Shown here: positions 1-6,075 of the stretch, piece by piece
How the letters are laid out: each line of letters starts with the position of its first letter
How positions within the stretch are numbered: position 1 is the first letter of the stretch
Assembly: GCA_025061245.1 (NCBI GenBank)
Contig: JANZKD010000060.1
Coordinates: 1 to 9,224, forward strand
DNA: 9,224 bases
Direction of reading: 5' to 3'
From: Candidatus Culexmicrobium profundum
GTDB taxonomy: Archaea; Thermoproteota; Methanomethylicia; Culexarchaeales; Culexmicrobiaceae
Program-made: the position numbers and the translations under genes
Notes under the pieces: model-generated
What the model saw: only the letters and a program-made list of their open reading frames with translations
Database searches by the model: none
What the model was told of the DNA's origin: nothing

Positions 1-789
1 TATGGTATAGAAGAAGCAATGAAACTCTATCCAGTAAGCCTATTCATGTTCGATGCATTATATGTGGATGGAGAAGACTTAACATTAAAGCCATACCCAT
101 ACAGAAGAGAAGTCCTAAGCAAAATTGTTGAAGAAAATGAACGAATACAAATAGCCAAAATGAAAATAGTAGACAACATCAAAGACTTAGAAGAATTCTT
201 CCTAGAAGCAGTAGAAGAGGGATGCGAAGGATTAATGTGCAAATCTATAGGACCAGAATCAATATATCAAGCAGGATCAAGAGGATGGCTCTGGATAAAA
301 TACAAGAGAGACTACAAATCAGAGATGATCGACACAGTAGACTTGGTTGTAGTAGGCGGATTCTGGGGTAAAGGAAGAAGGGCAGGAACATATGGGGCAC
401 TCCTAATGGCAGCCTACGATCCTGATACAGATACATTCAAAACGGTATGTAAAGTTGGCAGTGGATTCACAGACGAAGACCTAGCAAAACTACCTAAAAT
501 GCTTGAACCATACAAAATAGAGCATATGCATCCAAGAGTTGATAGCAAAATGGAAGCAGACGTATGGTTTGTACCAGCAGTAGTATTGGAAATAATCGGC
601 GCAGAAATAACATTAAGTCCAATGCATACATGTGCATTAAATGCAATAAGAGAAGGAGCAGGACTAGCAATAAGATTTCCAAGATTCACTGGAAACTATA
701 GATTCGATAAAAAAGCTGAAGATGCAACGACAGTCAAAGAAATAATAGAAATGTACAAGTCACAGATGAAGAAGATATCAGCGGAATGA
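1..789 (+). CDS. lig: ATP-dependent DNA ligase, C-terminal part (5' end outside window)
   Basis: This enzyme seals nicks in duplex DNA through a lysyl-AMP intermediate, in Okazaki-fragment joining and repair. The frame is open from base 1, so the N-terminal DNA-binding domain and the adenylation Lys motif are off the left edge; the Met codon at 19 is internal. Residues counted from that Met show family motifs in order: IIIa FMFDALYVDG (9-18), IV EGLMCKS (70-76), V WIKYKRDY with Lys94 and Lys96 (92-99), and the OB-fold start DLVVVGGFWGKGRRAG (108-123). Motif VI begins RFPRF at 219 and includes R228 and DK at 230-231, followed by a short C-terminal helix. About 262 residues are visible, roughly the C-terminal 40-45% of an archaeal ligase of about 600. 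The TGA stop overlaps the ATG of the next gene, implying co-transcription with the helicase. Codons ending in A dominate. Family assignment is secure; whether it can also use ADP or GTP cannot be read here. Confidence 0.96.
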   Translation, partial: YGIEEAMKLYPVSLFMFDALYVDGEDLTLKPYPYRREVLSKIVEENERIQIAKMKIVDNIKDLEEFFLEAVEEGCEGLMCKSIGPESIYQAGSRGWLWIKYKRDYKSEMIDTVDLVVVGGFWGKGRRAGTYGALLMAAYDPDTDTFKTVCKVGSGFTDEDLAKLPKMLEPYKIEHMHPRVDSKMEADVWFVPAVVLEIIGAEITLSPMHTCALNAIREGAGLAIRFPRFTGNYRFDKKAEDATTVKEIIEMYKSQMKKISAE

Positions 790-2441
790 GTATAATGCCT
801 AAAAAGAAAACAAGCCCATGGTGGAAAGAGTACTTAAACTACCTTGACAACAGCCCACAGTCCATAAGGAGCCTAGTTGAAAAATTAACACCAAAACATA
901 CAATACAATACGTTGAAAAAGTTAGAATTAAAAAAGACTATAAATTATGGCCATTTCAAGAAGAAATCCTAAACGCAATGCTTAAACACGAGAGATCACT
1001 AATACTCGGTTTACCCACAGGATTAGGGAAAACATTCCTAGCAGGAGCATACCTAGAAAAAATAAACAAAGAAGATGGATTAAGAGTACTATTTCTAGTA
1101 CCATCAGTACCACTAGGAGTACAACAGACATTATTTGCTAGGAGACGCTTAGGAGTAAAAAATGCATACTTTATCTCAGGAGCAATACCACCAGAAAAAA
1201 GACGATTGTTAAATGTATGGAATGCAGGATTCATAGTTACAACACCTCAAACATTTGCCAATGATCATCTATACGCCTTTGACATGATGTTAAAGGAAGC
1301 CAGAATAATGTCCAAACCACTATCATACCTATCAGAAATTTTAGAAGCAGCAGACTTCCAATTCCCATTCGACATAGTAGTTGCAGATGAATGCCAAAGA
1401 TATATAGGAGAAACAGATGGATACTCAATATTATTAACAGCAGCCGCATGCAAAGTCAAAATATTAGCCCTAAGTGCAACACCCCAATTACACGCACCAC
1501 ATAGACTTGAAGAATTAAAGAAAATATTTAACAAAATAGAAATCTTCTCAATTGATAATCCATCAATAAGAAAATACATGCCAAGCAGAGTACTCTATAT
1601 AACAAAAATACCCACACCAAATGAGCTACTAAAAGTATATAGAGCCATAGACATCATTATAGCTGAAAAAGAAAAGGAAATCAAAAACAAATATGGATCA
1701 AACCATCTAAAAGTTAACTGCACAAGCCACCCAGAATGCCGTAAACTCGTAGCATTCAAAATACTAAAATTCAGAATGATTGAAAATGGTGCAAGCAGCG
1801 TCTTAAAATACGCTACATGGAGAATAAAAGAACTAAACAAACCATTAAAAGAACTAAATGGTAAAAGCATAATTCAGTTATATAGAGAAGCATTAAAAGC
1901 ATGCTTCAACCACAAACTAAACGTCGCCATAAAAATCCTTGAAAATGAAATATACGACAAAGCAATAATATTTGCAGAAGGAGTAGAAATAGTCAAGCAA
2001 ATCGGCAAAAAACTACAAGACCTATACGGAATGGAAAAAATAGCAATCCTCGTTGGCAAAGGACATATGAAACTCGAACAGCAAGCCTCAGCCCTAATGC
2101 AATTCAAAGAGAAAGCAAAAATACTAGTCGCCACACAAGTAGGCGAAGAAGGACTGGACATACCAACAGCTGAAATTGAAATCTGGATAGACCCACCAAG
2201 CAATCCTAGAAAATGGATCCAAAGATTCGGAAGAATACTACGACAACCAACAGGAAGAAAAATAGCAAGAATATATGCATTAATATCAACCCAAACACAT
2301 GAAAGAAACAAACTTTTAAGCGTAATGAAGAAAACAGAGAAAGTCTATGGATTCACACAAAAAGTAGTATATAGAACATTAACACAAATCGAAAAAGGTC
2401 AAAAAACATTAACAAGCTTCATGAAAAAATTATCCAACTAA
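786..2441 (+). CDS. hef: Hef/FANCM-type SF2 helicase without nuclease domain, PIP-like C-terminus
   Basis: A 551-residue superfamily 2 DNA helicase/translocase, probably acting on branched DNA at stalled forks. Helicase domain 1 has motif I GLPTGLGKT (75-83), motif Ia LFLVPSVPLG (102-111), TPQTFAND (153-160, typical of Hef/Mph1), motif II DECQ (201-204) and motif III SAT (230-232). A helical insert (about 275-385) contains the pair CTSHPEC (312-318). Domain 2 has motif V VGEEGLDIP (452-460) and motif VI QRFGRILR (479-486). Hef proteins usually have DEAH in motif II, so DECQ is unusual. No ERCC4 nuclease or helix-hairpin-helix domain follows, as in the helicase-only members of the family. The protein ends with QKTLTSFM (539-546), a PCNA-interacting-peptide match. 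The ATG lies in an ATGA overlap with the ligase stop; a second ATG at 795 is a possible start, and neither has a clear Shine-Dalgarno. An XPB-like helicase is the main alternative, since motif VI resembles XPB, but motif Ia, TPQ and motif V favour Hef. Confidence 0.88.
   Translation: MSIMPKKKTSPWWKEYLNYLDNSPQSIRSLVEKLTPKHTIQYVEKVRIKKDYKLWPFQEEILNAMLKHERSLILGLPTGLGKTFLAGAYLEKINKEDGLRVLFLVPSVPLGVQQTLFARRRLGVKNAYFISGAIPPEKRRLLNVWNAGFIVTTPQTFANDHLYAFDMMLKEARIMSKPLSYLSEILEAADFQFPFDIVVADECQRYIGETDGYSILLTAAACKVKILALSATPQLHAPHRLEELKKIFNKIEIFSIDNPSIRKYMPSRVLYITKIPTPNELLKVYRAIDIIIAEKEKEIKNKYGSNHLKVNCTSHPECRKLVAFKILKFRMIENGASSVLKYATWRIKELNKPLKELNGKSIIQLYREALKACFNHKLNVAIKILENEIYDKAIIFAEGVEIVKQIGKKLQDLYGMEKIAILVGKGHMKLEQQASALMQFKEKAKILVATQVGEEGLDIPTAEIEIWIDPPSNPRKWIQRFGRILRQPTGRKIARIYALISTQTHERNKLLSVMKKTEKVYGFTQKVVYRTLTQIEKGQKTLTSFMKKLSN
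2400..2423 (+). other. PIP-like (PCNA-interacting) peptide coding region of the helicase
   Basis: These codons specify Gln-Lys-Thr-Leu-Thr-Ser-Phe-Met, six residues from the helicase C-terminus. This fits the clamp-binding pattern Q-x-x-(L/I/M)-x-x-aromatic-hydrophobic, with Gln539, Leu542, Phe545 and Met546, and is followed by Lys-Lys. Archaeal PIP boxes commonly sit at the extreme C-terminus and often have only one aromatic. A neighbouring DNA ligase, itself a PCNA client in archaea, supports the reading. The match is a short pattern, so binding is inferred. Confidence 0.6.
2401..2429 (-). terminator. Possible oligo-T terminator of the eL33 gene
   Basis: On the minus strand the eL33 stop codon is followed at once by a run of six T (2424-2429), and a second run of six T lies at 2401-2406. 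Archaeal RNA polymerase commonly terminates at such T tracts without a hairpin. Both runs are inside the helicase coding region, where they encode Lys-rich stretches, so they may be incidental. Confidence 0.35.
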
Positions 2442-2705
2442 AACAACCCTAGAACCTATAGCCTGACCAGGCAATGGAGTCCTAAACCTAGCTATAACAA
2501 CACCCTTCCTTCCATGTAATTTCACAATTTTACCAATAAACTTTAAACCCTTCCCACTCCTCCAAACTACACGCCTACCAATTAAACGTGAAGCCTCACT
2601 CTCAGATGAAAAACCATTAAACTTCAAATACACATATCGAGGATATTGTCTCTTCAATCCACGTTTATAACCCAATATAACTCCATTAAGCCCAGCAACC
2701 ACCAT
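2430..2705 (-). CDS. rpl35ae: Large-subunit ribosomal protein eL33 (L35Ae)
   Basis: A 91-residue structural protein of the large ribosomal subunit, found in archaea and eukaryotes but not bacteria. The hallmarks are GYKRGLKRQYPRYVYLKFNG (12-31), the E-A-S-x-x-I-G-R-R-V segment (about 36-45), GKIVKLHGRKGVVIARF (58-74) and the terminal PLPGQAIGSRV (77-87), matching the family's HG-x-x-G-x-V-x-A-x-F and LP-x-x-AIG-x-R patterns. Length is normal for an archaeal member. The ATG is set by a GGAGGT seven bases upstream. The gene converges on the helicase gene and its last four codons, stop included, overlap that gene's end. I count no C-ending codon among its 91 sense codons; most end in T or G. It probably has its own promoter in the 82-bp spacer and is transcribed separately from the cluster behind it. 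Confidence 0.95.
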   Translation of the reverse strand: MVVAGLNGVILGYKRGLKRQYPRYVYLKFNGFSSESEASRLIGRRVVWRSGKGLKFIGKIVKLHGRKGVVIARFRTPLPGQAIGSRVVLVG

Positions 2706-2787
2706 ACCAATAACCTCCAGTGGCTGTGGGCAAAATAAAATCTAAAAAAGTGTAATATCAATATTTCCCTACAAAAATGAAATCAGT
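2706..2787 (-). promoter_or_regulatory. Spacer with probable eL33 promoter
   Basis: This is the only true intergenic stretch in the window. On the minus strand an A/T-rich element reading TTTTTTAGAT (complement of 2740-2749) sits about 25 bases before the position where a short leader carrying the GGAGGT ribosome binding site would begin, which is a sensible TATA-box distance. The match to an archaeal TATA consensus is imperfect and no clear BRE is visible. A T5 run (complement of 2773-2777) just beyond the stop of the GHMP-kinase-like gene could end the upstream transcript. No RNA gene or repeat is seen. Confidence 0.35.
2713..2718 (-). promoter_or_regulatory. Shine-Dalgarno of the eL33 gene
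   Basis: The minus strand reads GGAGGT, then seven bases, then ATG. This is a near-perfect complement of the archaeal 16S rRNA 3' end and fixes the eL33 start. Confidence 0.85.
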
Positions 2788-3678
2788 TTATAAATAAACT
2801 CTCGTTCCAACAGGATCAACTTCAAATGCCATAATACCTTCACATGGAAAGAAATCCAATAAGAAATCTGCAAACTTAATAATTTCATCCTTCATACATA
2901 TTGCATAGACAAGTTTACCGTTAAGGCTTAAACCACAAACAATGGGATTAAGCCTTCTCAATCCCTCAACTATGGAATTTATACTCTTAAAATCAGTGGC
3001 AAACTTCTCTACAAACAATTTTGTTTTCAACACAATCGAATCAAAACTATTTACCGATGAAATGTCATCTAAAACTTCACTTAAGTGAAAATTATCCCAT
3101 ACATGAGGATAGAAAAGCATCTCTATAGACGAAACACTCCCCACAACAATTCGAATATCCTTAGGATAATTCACCTTCAAAAAATCTTGAGGCAAGTTGC
3201 CACCTGAACCCTTAGCTACAACTAGTCCGCCAATTGACTGTAAAAAGGCTGTTCCAAATCCAATTTTAAAATTAAATTCAATTTCTTGAGCAACATCAAT
3301 GACAGCCTTAGCAGGAATATTTAATTTGAGAGCTGAATGAAGTGCAGCTAAAGCGGAAACCAATGCAGCAGTAGGTAGAGATAAATCAAAGTTCAATGGC
3401 ACCTCAAAATTAAAATCTAAGGTACCCTGAACACCATTAAAACCAGCTATAGATAACATTCTTTTAACAGCTTCTTCAATCCAAGGCAAATTTAATTCCT
3501 TTCCACCAAAGAGAAAGTTAAGCTTAACACAAGAGAAAGGTTTAACCTTAGCGGTACATGAAACACCTCGATATAAATTCAAACCTGCTCCGATATAATA
3601 AAATCTATTAGAAATAGATTTCACATCAAAGAATAATGGAAGAAAAGCTGGTGTAAAAGCCCTACCGACAAAACTCAT
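2788..3678 (-). CDS. Degenerate GHMP-kinase-like protein, related to archaeal pantoate kinase
   Basis: A 296-residue soluble protein with the layout of archaeal pantoate kinase (COG1829-like, GHMP superfamily), the enzyme that phosphorylates pantoate for coenzyme A synthesis. Similarity lies in the opening RAFTPAFLPLFFDV (6-19; family pattern PGHITGFFE), IGAGLNLYRGV (29-39), the segment QEIEFNFKIGFG-x-x-F-x-Q-x-x-GGLVV (131-154) and the C-terminal VGTRVYL. Key positions differ. The glycine-rich phosphate-binding loop (GFGMSGAGAL type) is replaced by LSLPTAALVSAL (99-110), and the Asp expected in GLGD is Thr143; Glu134 is kept. Catalysis as a normal kinase is therefore doubtful; it may be an inactive or repurposed paralogue. 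The ATG is set by GGAGGAG seven bases upstream, inside the last codons of the glycosyltransferase gene, and the gap between the genes is 3 bp. It is the last gene of the five-gene cluster. Family placement is from pattern memory, not a search. Confidence 0.6.
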   Translation of the reverse strand: MSFVGRAFTPAFLPLFFDVKSISNRFYYIGAGLNLYRGVSCTAKVKPFSCVKLNFLFGGKELNLPWIEEAVKRMLSIAGFNGVQGTLDFNFEVPLNFDLSLPTAALVSALAALHSALKLNIPAKAVIDVAQEIEFNFKIGFGTAFLQSIGGLVVAKGSGGNLPQDFLKVNYPKDIRIVVGSVSSIEMLFYPHVWDNFHLSEVLDDISSVNSFDSIVLKTKLFVEKFATDFKSINSIVEGLRRLNPIVCGLSLNGKLVYAICMKDEIIKFADFLLDFFPCEGIMAFEVDPVGTRVYL

Positions 3679-3681
3679 ATT

Positions 3682-4896
3682 CTAACTCCTCCAAGCCAAT
3701 TTGAAGGCTAACTCAGCAATACGTTTAGCACCATCCATCTCCAATGCCATTCTTTGAAGAAGCTTAACTCTACGTTTAACACGTATATCAGTTAATAAAT
3801 ATTCAATTGCATCACGGAATGAGGCTAAAGAAAGATTATTATAAGTCAGAACCCTTGCAACTCCAAGTGACTGAGCAGCCAAAGCATTACTAAAACGCTC
3901 TGTGTGACCCTTAGCTGGAAAAAGTATCATAGGCAAACCATAACATATAGATTCAATGACACTTGTATGACCAGCATGATTCATATTCAAATCACACGCC
4001 TTTAGGTACCAATAGTAATTTTCAACCCAATTATAAATTTTAAGATTACCTCGATCATATAGAAGCTTTCTACCCTTCGGATTAGACAAAGTTATAATTG
4101 AAAAATATTTGCTACCAAGTTCCTTGAAAAATCTGATTAAGATCTTTGCAAGTGAAATCTTCTCAAAGGCAACACCACTAATTACTGTAAAAATAAAAGG
4201 AGTTGAGGAAGGAATATTCAACTTTAGCTTTAAATATTCTTTAGATGGAAGAGACCTAGGATCCACCTCGATAATTGGCCCTGCGAACTCAATTTTATCA
4301 CCATCAGATTCTAATCCCACAATATTCCGCTTACATATTGCATATTTGGAGGGTAAATCTGGAACCATAATTTTATTTGAAAAATTCCACATATAACTGA
4401 AAACTTGCGAAATTATTCTTTCAGCTGCAGTTTTAATTGCTTTAATAGAAGGGGACATAGGTCTAGTTCTTGGAATTATCAATGCTAATTGATTTATAAC
4501 CAGTATAGAAGGTTTGCCTAGCACTTTAGCAGCAATAATTGAAGATAAACGTGAATCTGAAATTACAACATCAGCATTAAATCGATCTATAAACTTTATC
4601 TCCAAGGCAATTTGATCTAGAAATCTTTTAAGGAACCTTATTCCTCTCCCCATAGTTTGCTTAAAATCAAAGGTTCCATCAGGCTTCTGATAATATGTAA
4701 TTTCAGGCACAGAACAGACTGGAAAACCCTCCTTATTAATTAGAGAAACAGCCGAACCATATGTTGAAAATAAAATTAGGGGCCTCACTGAGTAAGCTTC
4801 AGATAAATTAGCTATTTTGTTAGCAATTCTAATCGAACGATTGGCATGGCCAAGGCCAATACCACAAGGTGCAATGTAAAATCTAATTTTATCCAT
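3682..4896 (-). CDS. MurG-like GT-B glycosyltransferase
   Basis: A 404-residue GT-B fold transferase, expected to move a sugar from a nucleotide-sugar donor to a lipid, glycan or small-molecule acceptor; donor and acceptor are not readable. The N-terminal domain opens with the glycine loop CGIGLGHANRS (11-21), typical of MurG/GT28 and archaeal MJ1255-type proteins, and has a Rossmann segment with SDSR at 113-116 (about 108-137). FAGPI (204-208) marks the interdomain linker. The C-terminal domain carries the donor-binding signature HAGHTSVIESICYGLPMILFP (307-327), then GHTERFSNA (330-338). No signal peptide or membrane helix is evident, so it is probably cytosolic or peripheral to the membrane. 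The ATG follows a modest AGGTAG signal overlapping the upstream AMMECR1 stop, 6 bp away. Pairing with the GHMP-like gene suggests a shared pathway, but this is inference. Confidence 0.85.
   Translation of the reverse strand: MDKIRFYIAPCGIGLGHANRSIRIANKIANLSEAYSVRPLILFSTYGSAVSLINKEGFPVCSVPEITYYQKPDGTFDFKQTMGRGIRFLKRFLDQIALEIKFIDRFNADVVISDSRLSSIIAAKVLGKPSILVINQLALIIPRTRPMSPSIKAIKTAAERIISQVFSYMWNFSNKIMVPDLPSKYAICKRNIVGLESDGDKIEFAGPIIEVDPRSLPSKEYLKLKLNIPSSTPFIFTVISGVAFEKISLAKILIRFFKELGSKYFSIITLSNPKGRKLLYDRGNLKIYNWVENYYWYLKACDLNMNHAGHTSVIESICYGLPMILFPAKGHTERFSNALAAQSLGVARVLTYNNLSLASFRDAIEYLLTDIRVKRRVKLLQRMALEMDGAKRIAELAFKLAWRS
3686..3692 (-). promoter_or_regulatory. Shine-Dalgarno of the GHMP-kinase-like gene
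   Basis: The minus strand reads GGAGGAG, seven bases, then ATG. The signal lies inside the last sense codons of the glycosyltransferase gene (Trp-Arg-Ser-stop), so initiation is physically tied to the end of upstream translation. Confidence 0.75.
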
Positions 4897-4902
4897 CGAA
4901 AT

Positions 4903-4908
4903 CTACCT
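4903..4908 (-). promoter_or_regulatory. Weak Shine-Dalgarno of the glycosyltransferase gene
   Basis: The minus strand reads AGGTAG, six bases, then ATG. AGG is the last sense codon and TAG the stop of the AMMECR1-family gene. Only AGGT matches the archaeal anti-Shine-Dalgarno, so translational coupling probably contributes to initiation. Confidence 0.55.
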
Positions 4909-5550
4909 AGAAACACTGTGCCAATGCAATTCCTTTCTAATAATTCTACCCTTTGGATCCAATTCCTCAAAGATTTCAGCTTGAAACTTATAGATTTTAG
5001 TCTCCTCATCTAGCCATGCATCAGGCATTAAGCCTGCCTTCATACAGCAGTGACTTAAAAATTCTTCAGGAGACCAATTCCACTCTACAGCCACTTGAGG
5101 TAGAAGTAGCCCCTTAAAGAAGCCTCTCTCAACAATTAGACCGTCAACTCCAATCCTAATTTTAGAGGGATACTCCTTAGGGCTGTCAACTTCAATCAAT
5201 TGAGGAACTGTTAATACACTTACTTCAAAGACAACTGAATTTAACTCCTTGATTCTAAGTGGAGGGAAACGGGGGTCAGAAGTTGCAGCACTAATAGCAG
5301 CTTCAATAGTAGCCTCCACAAGAGGCATGACTGGCAATGGAAATCCTATGCATCCCCTCAATCTCTTAACTCTTCTACCCTCAACTTCAGTTAGCTTATT
5401 AATTGTAACGAAGACACCCATTTTCTCCCATAACTTTTTAGGAGTATCTTTAGGTGGCTTAACCTCAATACCTTTAGTAAGATATTCTTCAACTGCTCTA
5501 CGAGACAGTTTAACTAGAAACTCACCCTCTTCCAAGGCTATTTTGAACAT
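4903..5550 (-). CDS. AMMECR1-family protein
   Basis: A 215-residue member of the AMMECR1 family (PF01871, COG2078), conserved in all three domains; its biochemical function is not established. In bacteria and archaea it often accompanies a Memo-like protein and a radical SAM protein (AmmeMemoRadiSam), neither of which is in this window. The sequence shows the invariant LRGCIG (residues 64-69), AAISAATSDPRFPPL (about 84-98), and the C-terminal HCCMKAGLMPDAWLD block followed by IYKFQAEIFEEL. Length is typical. I start the gene at the ATG at 5550, because AGGTGAT ends four bases before it. A GTG at 5559 would add three residues (Met-Ile-Glu), but that codon lies inside the Shine-Dalgarno itself. 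It sits 9 bp after cobO and 6 bp before the glycosyltransferase gene, so co-expression is likely. Confidence 0.92.
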   Translation of the reverse strand: MFKIALEEGEFLVKLSRRAVEEYLTKGIEVKPPKDTPKKLWEKMGVFVTINKLTEVEGRRVKRLRGCIGFPLPVMPLVEATIEAAISAATSDPRFPPLRIKELNSVVFEVSVLTVPQLIEVDSPKEYPSKIRIGVDGLIVERGFFKGLLLPQVAVEWNWSPEEFLSHCCMKAGLMPDAWLDEETKIYKFQAEIFEELDPKGRIIRKELHWHSVSR

Positions 5551-5554
5551 CTCT

Positions 5555-5561
5555 ATCACCT
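5555..5561 (-). promoter_or_regulatory. Shine-Dalgarno that decides the AMMECR1 start
   Basis: The minus strand reads AGGTGAT, four bases, then ATG. The first AG comes from the TAG stop of cobO, and the GTG inside it is the alternative start that a longest-frame rule would choose. Spacing and complementarity favour the ATG at 5550. Confidence 0.75.
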
Positions 5562-6072
5562 AATAACTTATACCCTTAATAGCAAAAAGCTCCTTTGGAT
5601 ATTTAGCTTCAACTACTAGGTTGACGATATCAGCACGATTAATAAGCTCTGAAGGTGCATATCTTCCAGTTAAAATTACATGTGTCTCTTTAGGAATTTT
5701 AGATAGAAAATCCATAATTCTACTTATTGGAATCAAATTTACTGCAACAGCTAAATTTACTTCATCTAAAATTAAGAGAAAGGGTTTCTTTTCTAGCATA
5801 ATTTTCTCAGCAAATGCTAATCCCCTTAATGCTAATTCCCTGTCTTCATCACTAGGATTACTCAAATTAACCCATTCTGTTCTTCCAAATTGATAGATCT
5901 CATATTCCGGAGACAATCTCTCCTTGATTAAATACTCACCAATATCTTTTCTCCCTTTCATGAATTGTATTATAATAACTTTTAGTCCATGTCCTATACA
6001 TCTCAATGCCAATCCAAGTGCACTAGTGGTTTTTCCAGCTCCAGTACCAGTGTAAAGAATAATTAATCCCAT
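5560..6072 (-). CDS. cobO: Cob(I)alamin (corrinoid) adenosyltransferase, CobA/CobO/BtuR type
   Basis: This enzyme transfers the adenosyl group of ATP to the cobalt of reduced cobalamin or cobinamide, giving adenosylcobalamin. The 170 residues match the CobA/CobO family: P-loop YTGTGAGKTTSA (7-18), GHGLKVIIIQFMKG (27-40), Walker B LLILDEVNLA (99-108), and TGRYAPSELINRADIV (135-150), ending in a GI-(S/E)-Y tail. The P-loop differs from the usual GNGKGKTT: Asn is Thr10 and the first Lys is Ala12, while the catalytic-type Lys14 and Thr15-16 remain. The gene begins 8 bp after the class II ribonucleotide reductase, which uses adenosylcobalamin to make its thiyl radical, so the two are very likely one transcriptional and functional unit. 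The ATG follows AGGTGAT by three bases. The PduO-type adenosyltransferases are unrelated and excluded by the motifs. Confidence 0.95.
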   Translation of the reverse strand: MGLIILYTGTGAGKTTSALGLALRCIGHGLKVIIIQFMKGRKDIGEYLIKERLSPEYEIYQFGRTEWVNLSNPSDEDRELALRGLAFAEKIMLEKKPFLLILDEVNLAVAVNLIPISRIMDFLSKIPKETHVILTGRYAPSELINRADIVNLVVEAKYPKELFAIKGISY

Positions 6073-6075
6073 GAT

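Noticed and set aside
1874..2311. Open minus-strand frame of 145 codons antisense to the helicase gene.
   Set aside because: Cys/Ser/Ile-rich shadow of an A-rich coding strand; the helicase motifs on the + strand are unambiguous.
2706..2787. Small RNA or tRNA gene in the spacer.
   Set aside because: The 82 bp are too A/T-rich, no cloverleaf arms, C/D boxes or GC-rich stem were found, and part of it is needed as the eL33 leader.
4109..4396. Open + strand frame of 95 codons antisense to the glycosyltransferase gene.
   Set aside because: It lies fully opposite a well-supported gene, has no recognisable motif and no clear ribosome binding site.
5551..5559. GTG at 5559 as the start of the AMMECR1-family gene.
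   Set aside because: The GTG is part of the AGGTGAT ribosome binding site; the ATG at 5550 is correctly spaced after it.
5249..5563. Open + strand frame of 104 codons antisense to the AMMECR1-family gene.
   Set aside because: Composition is Ser/Thr/Leu-rich, as expected from the reverse of a coding strand; no family resemblance.
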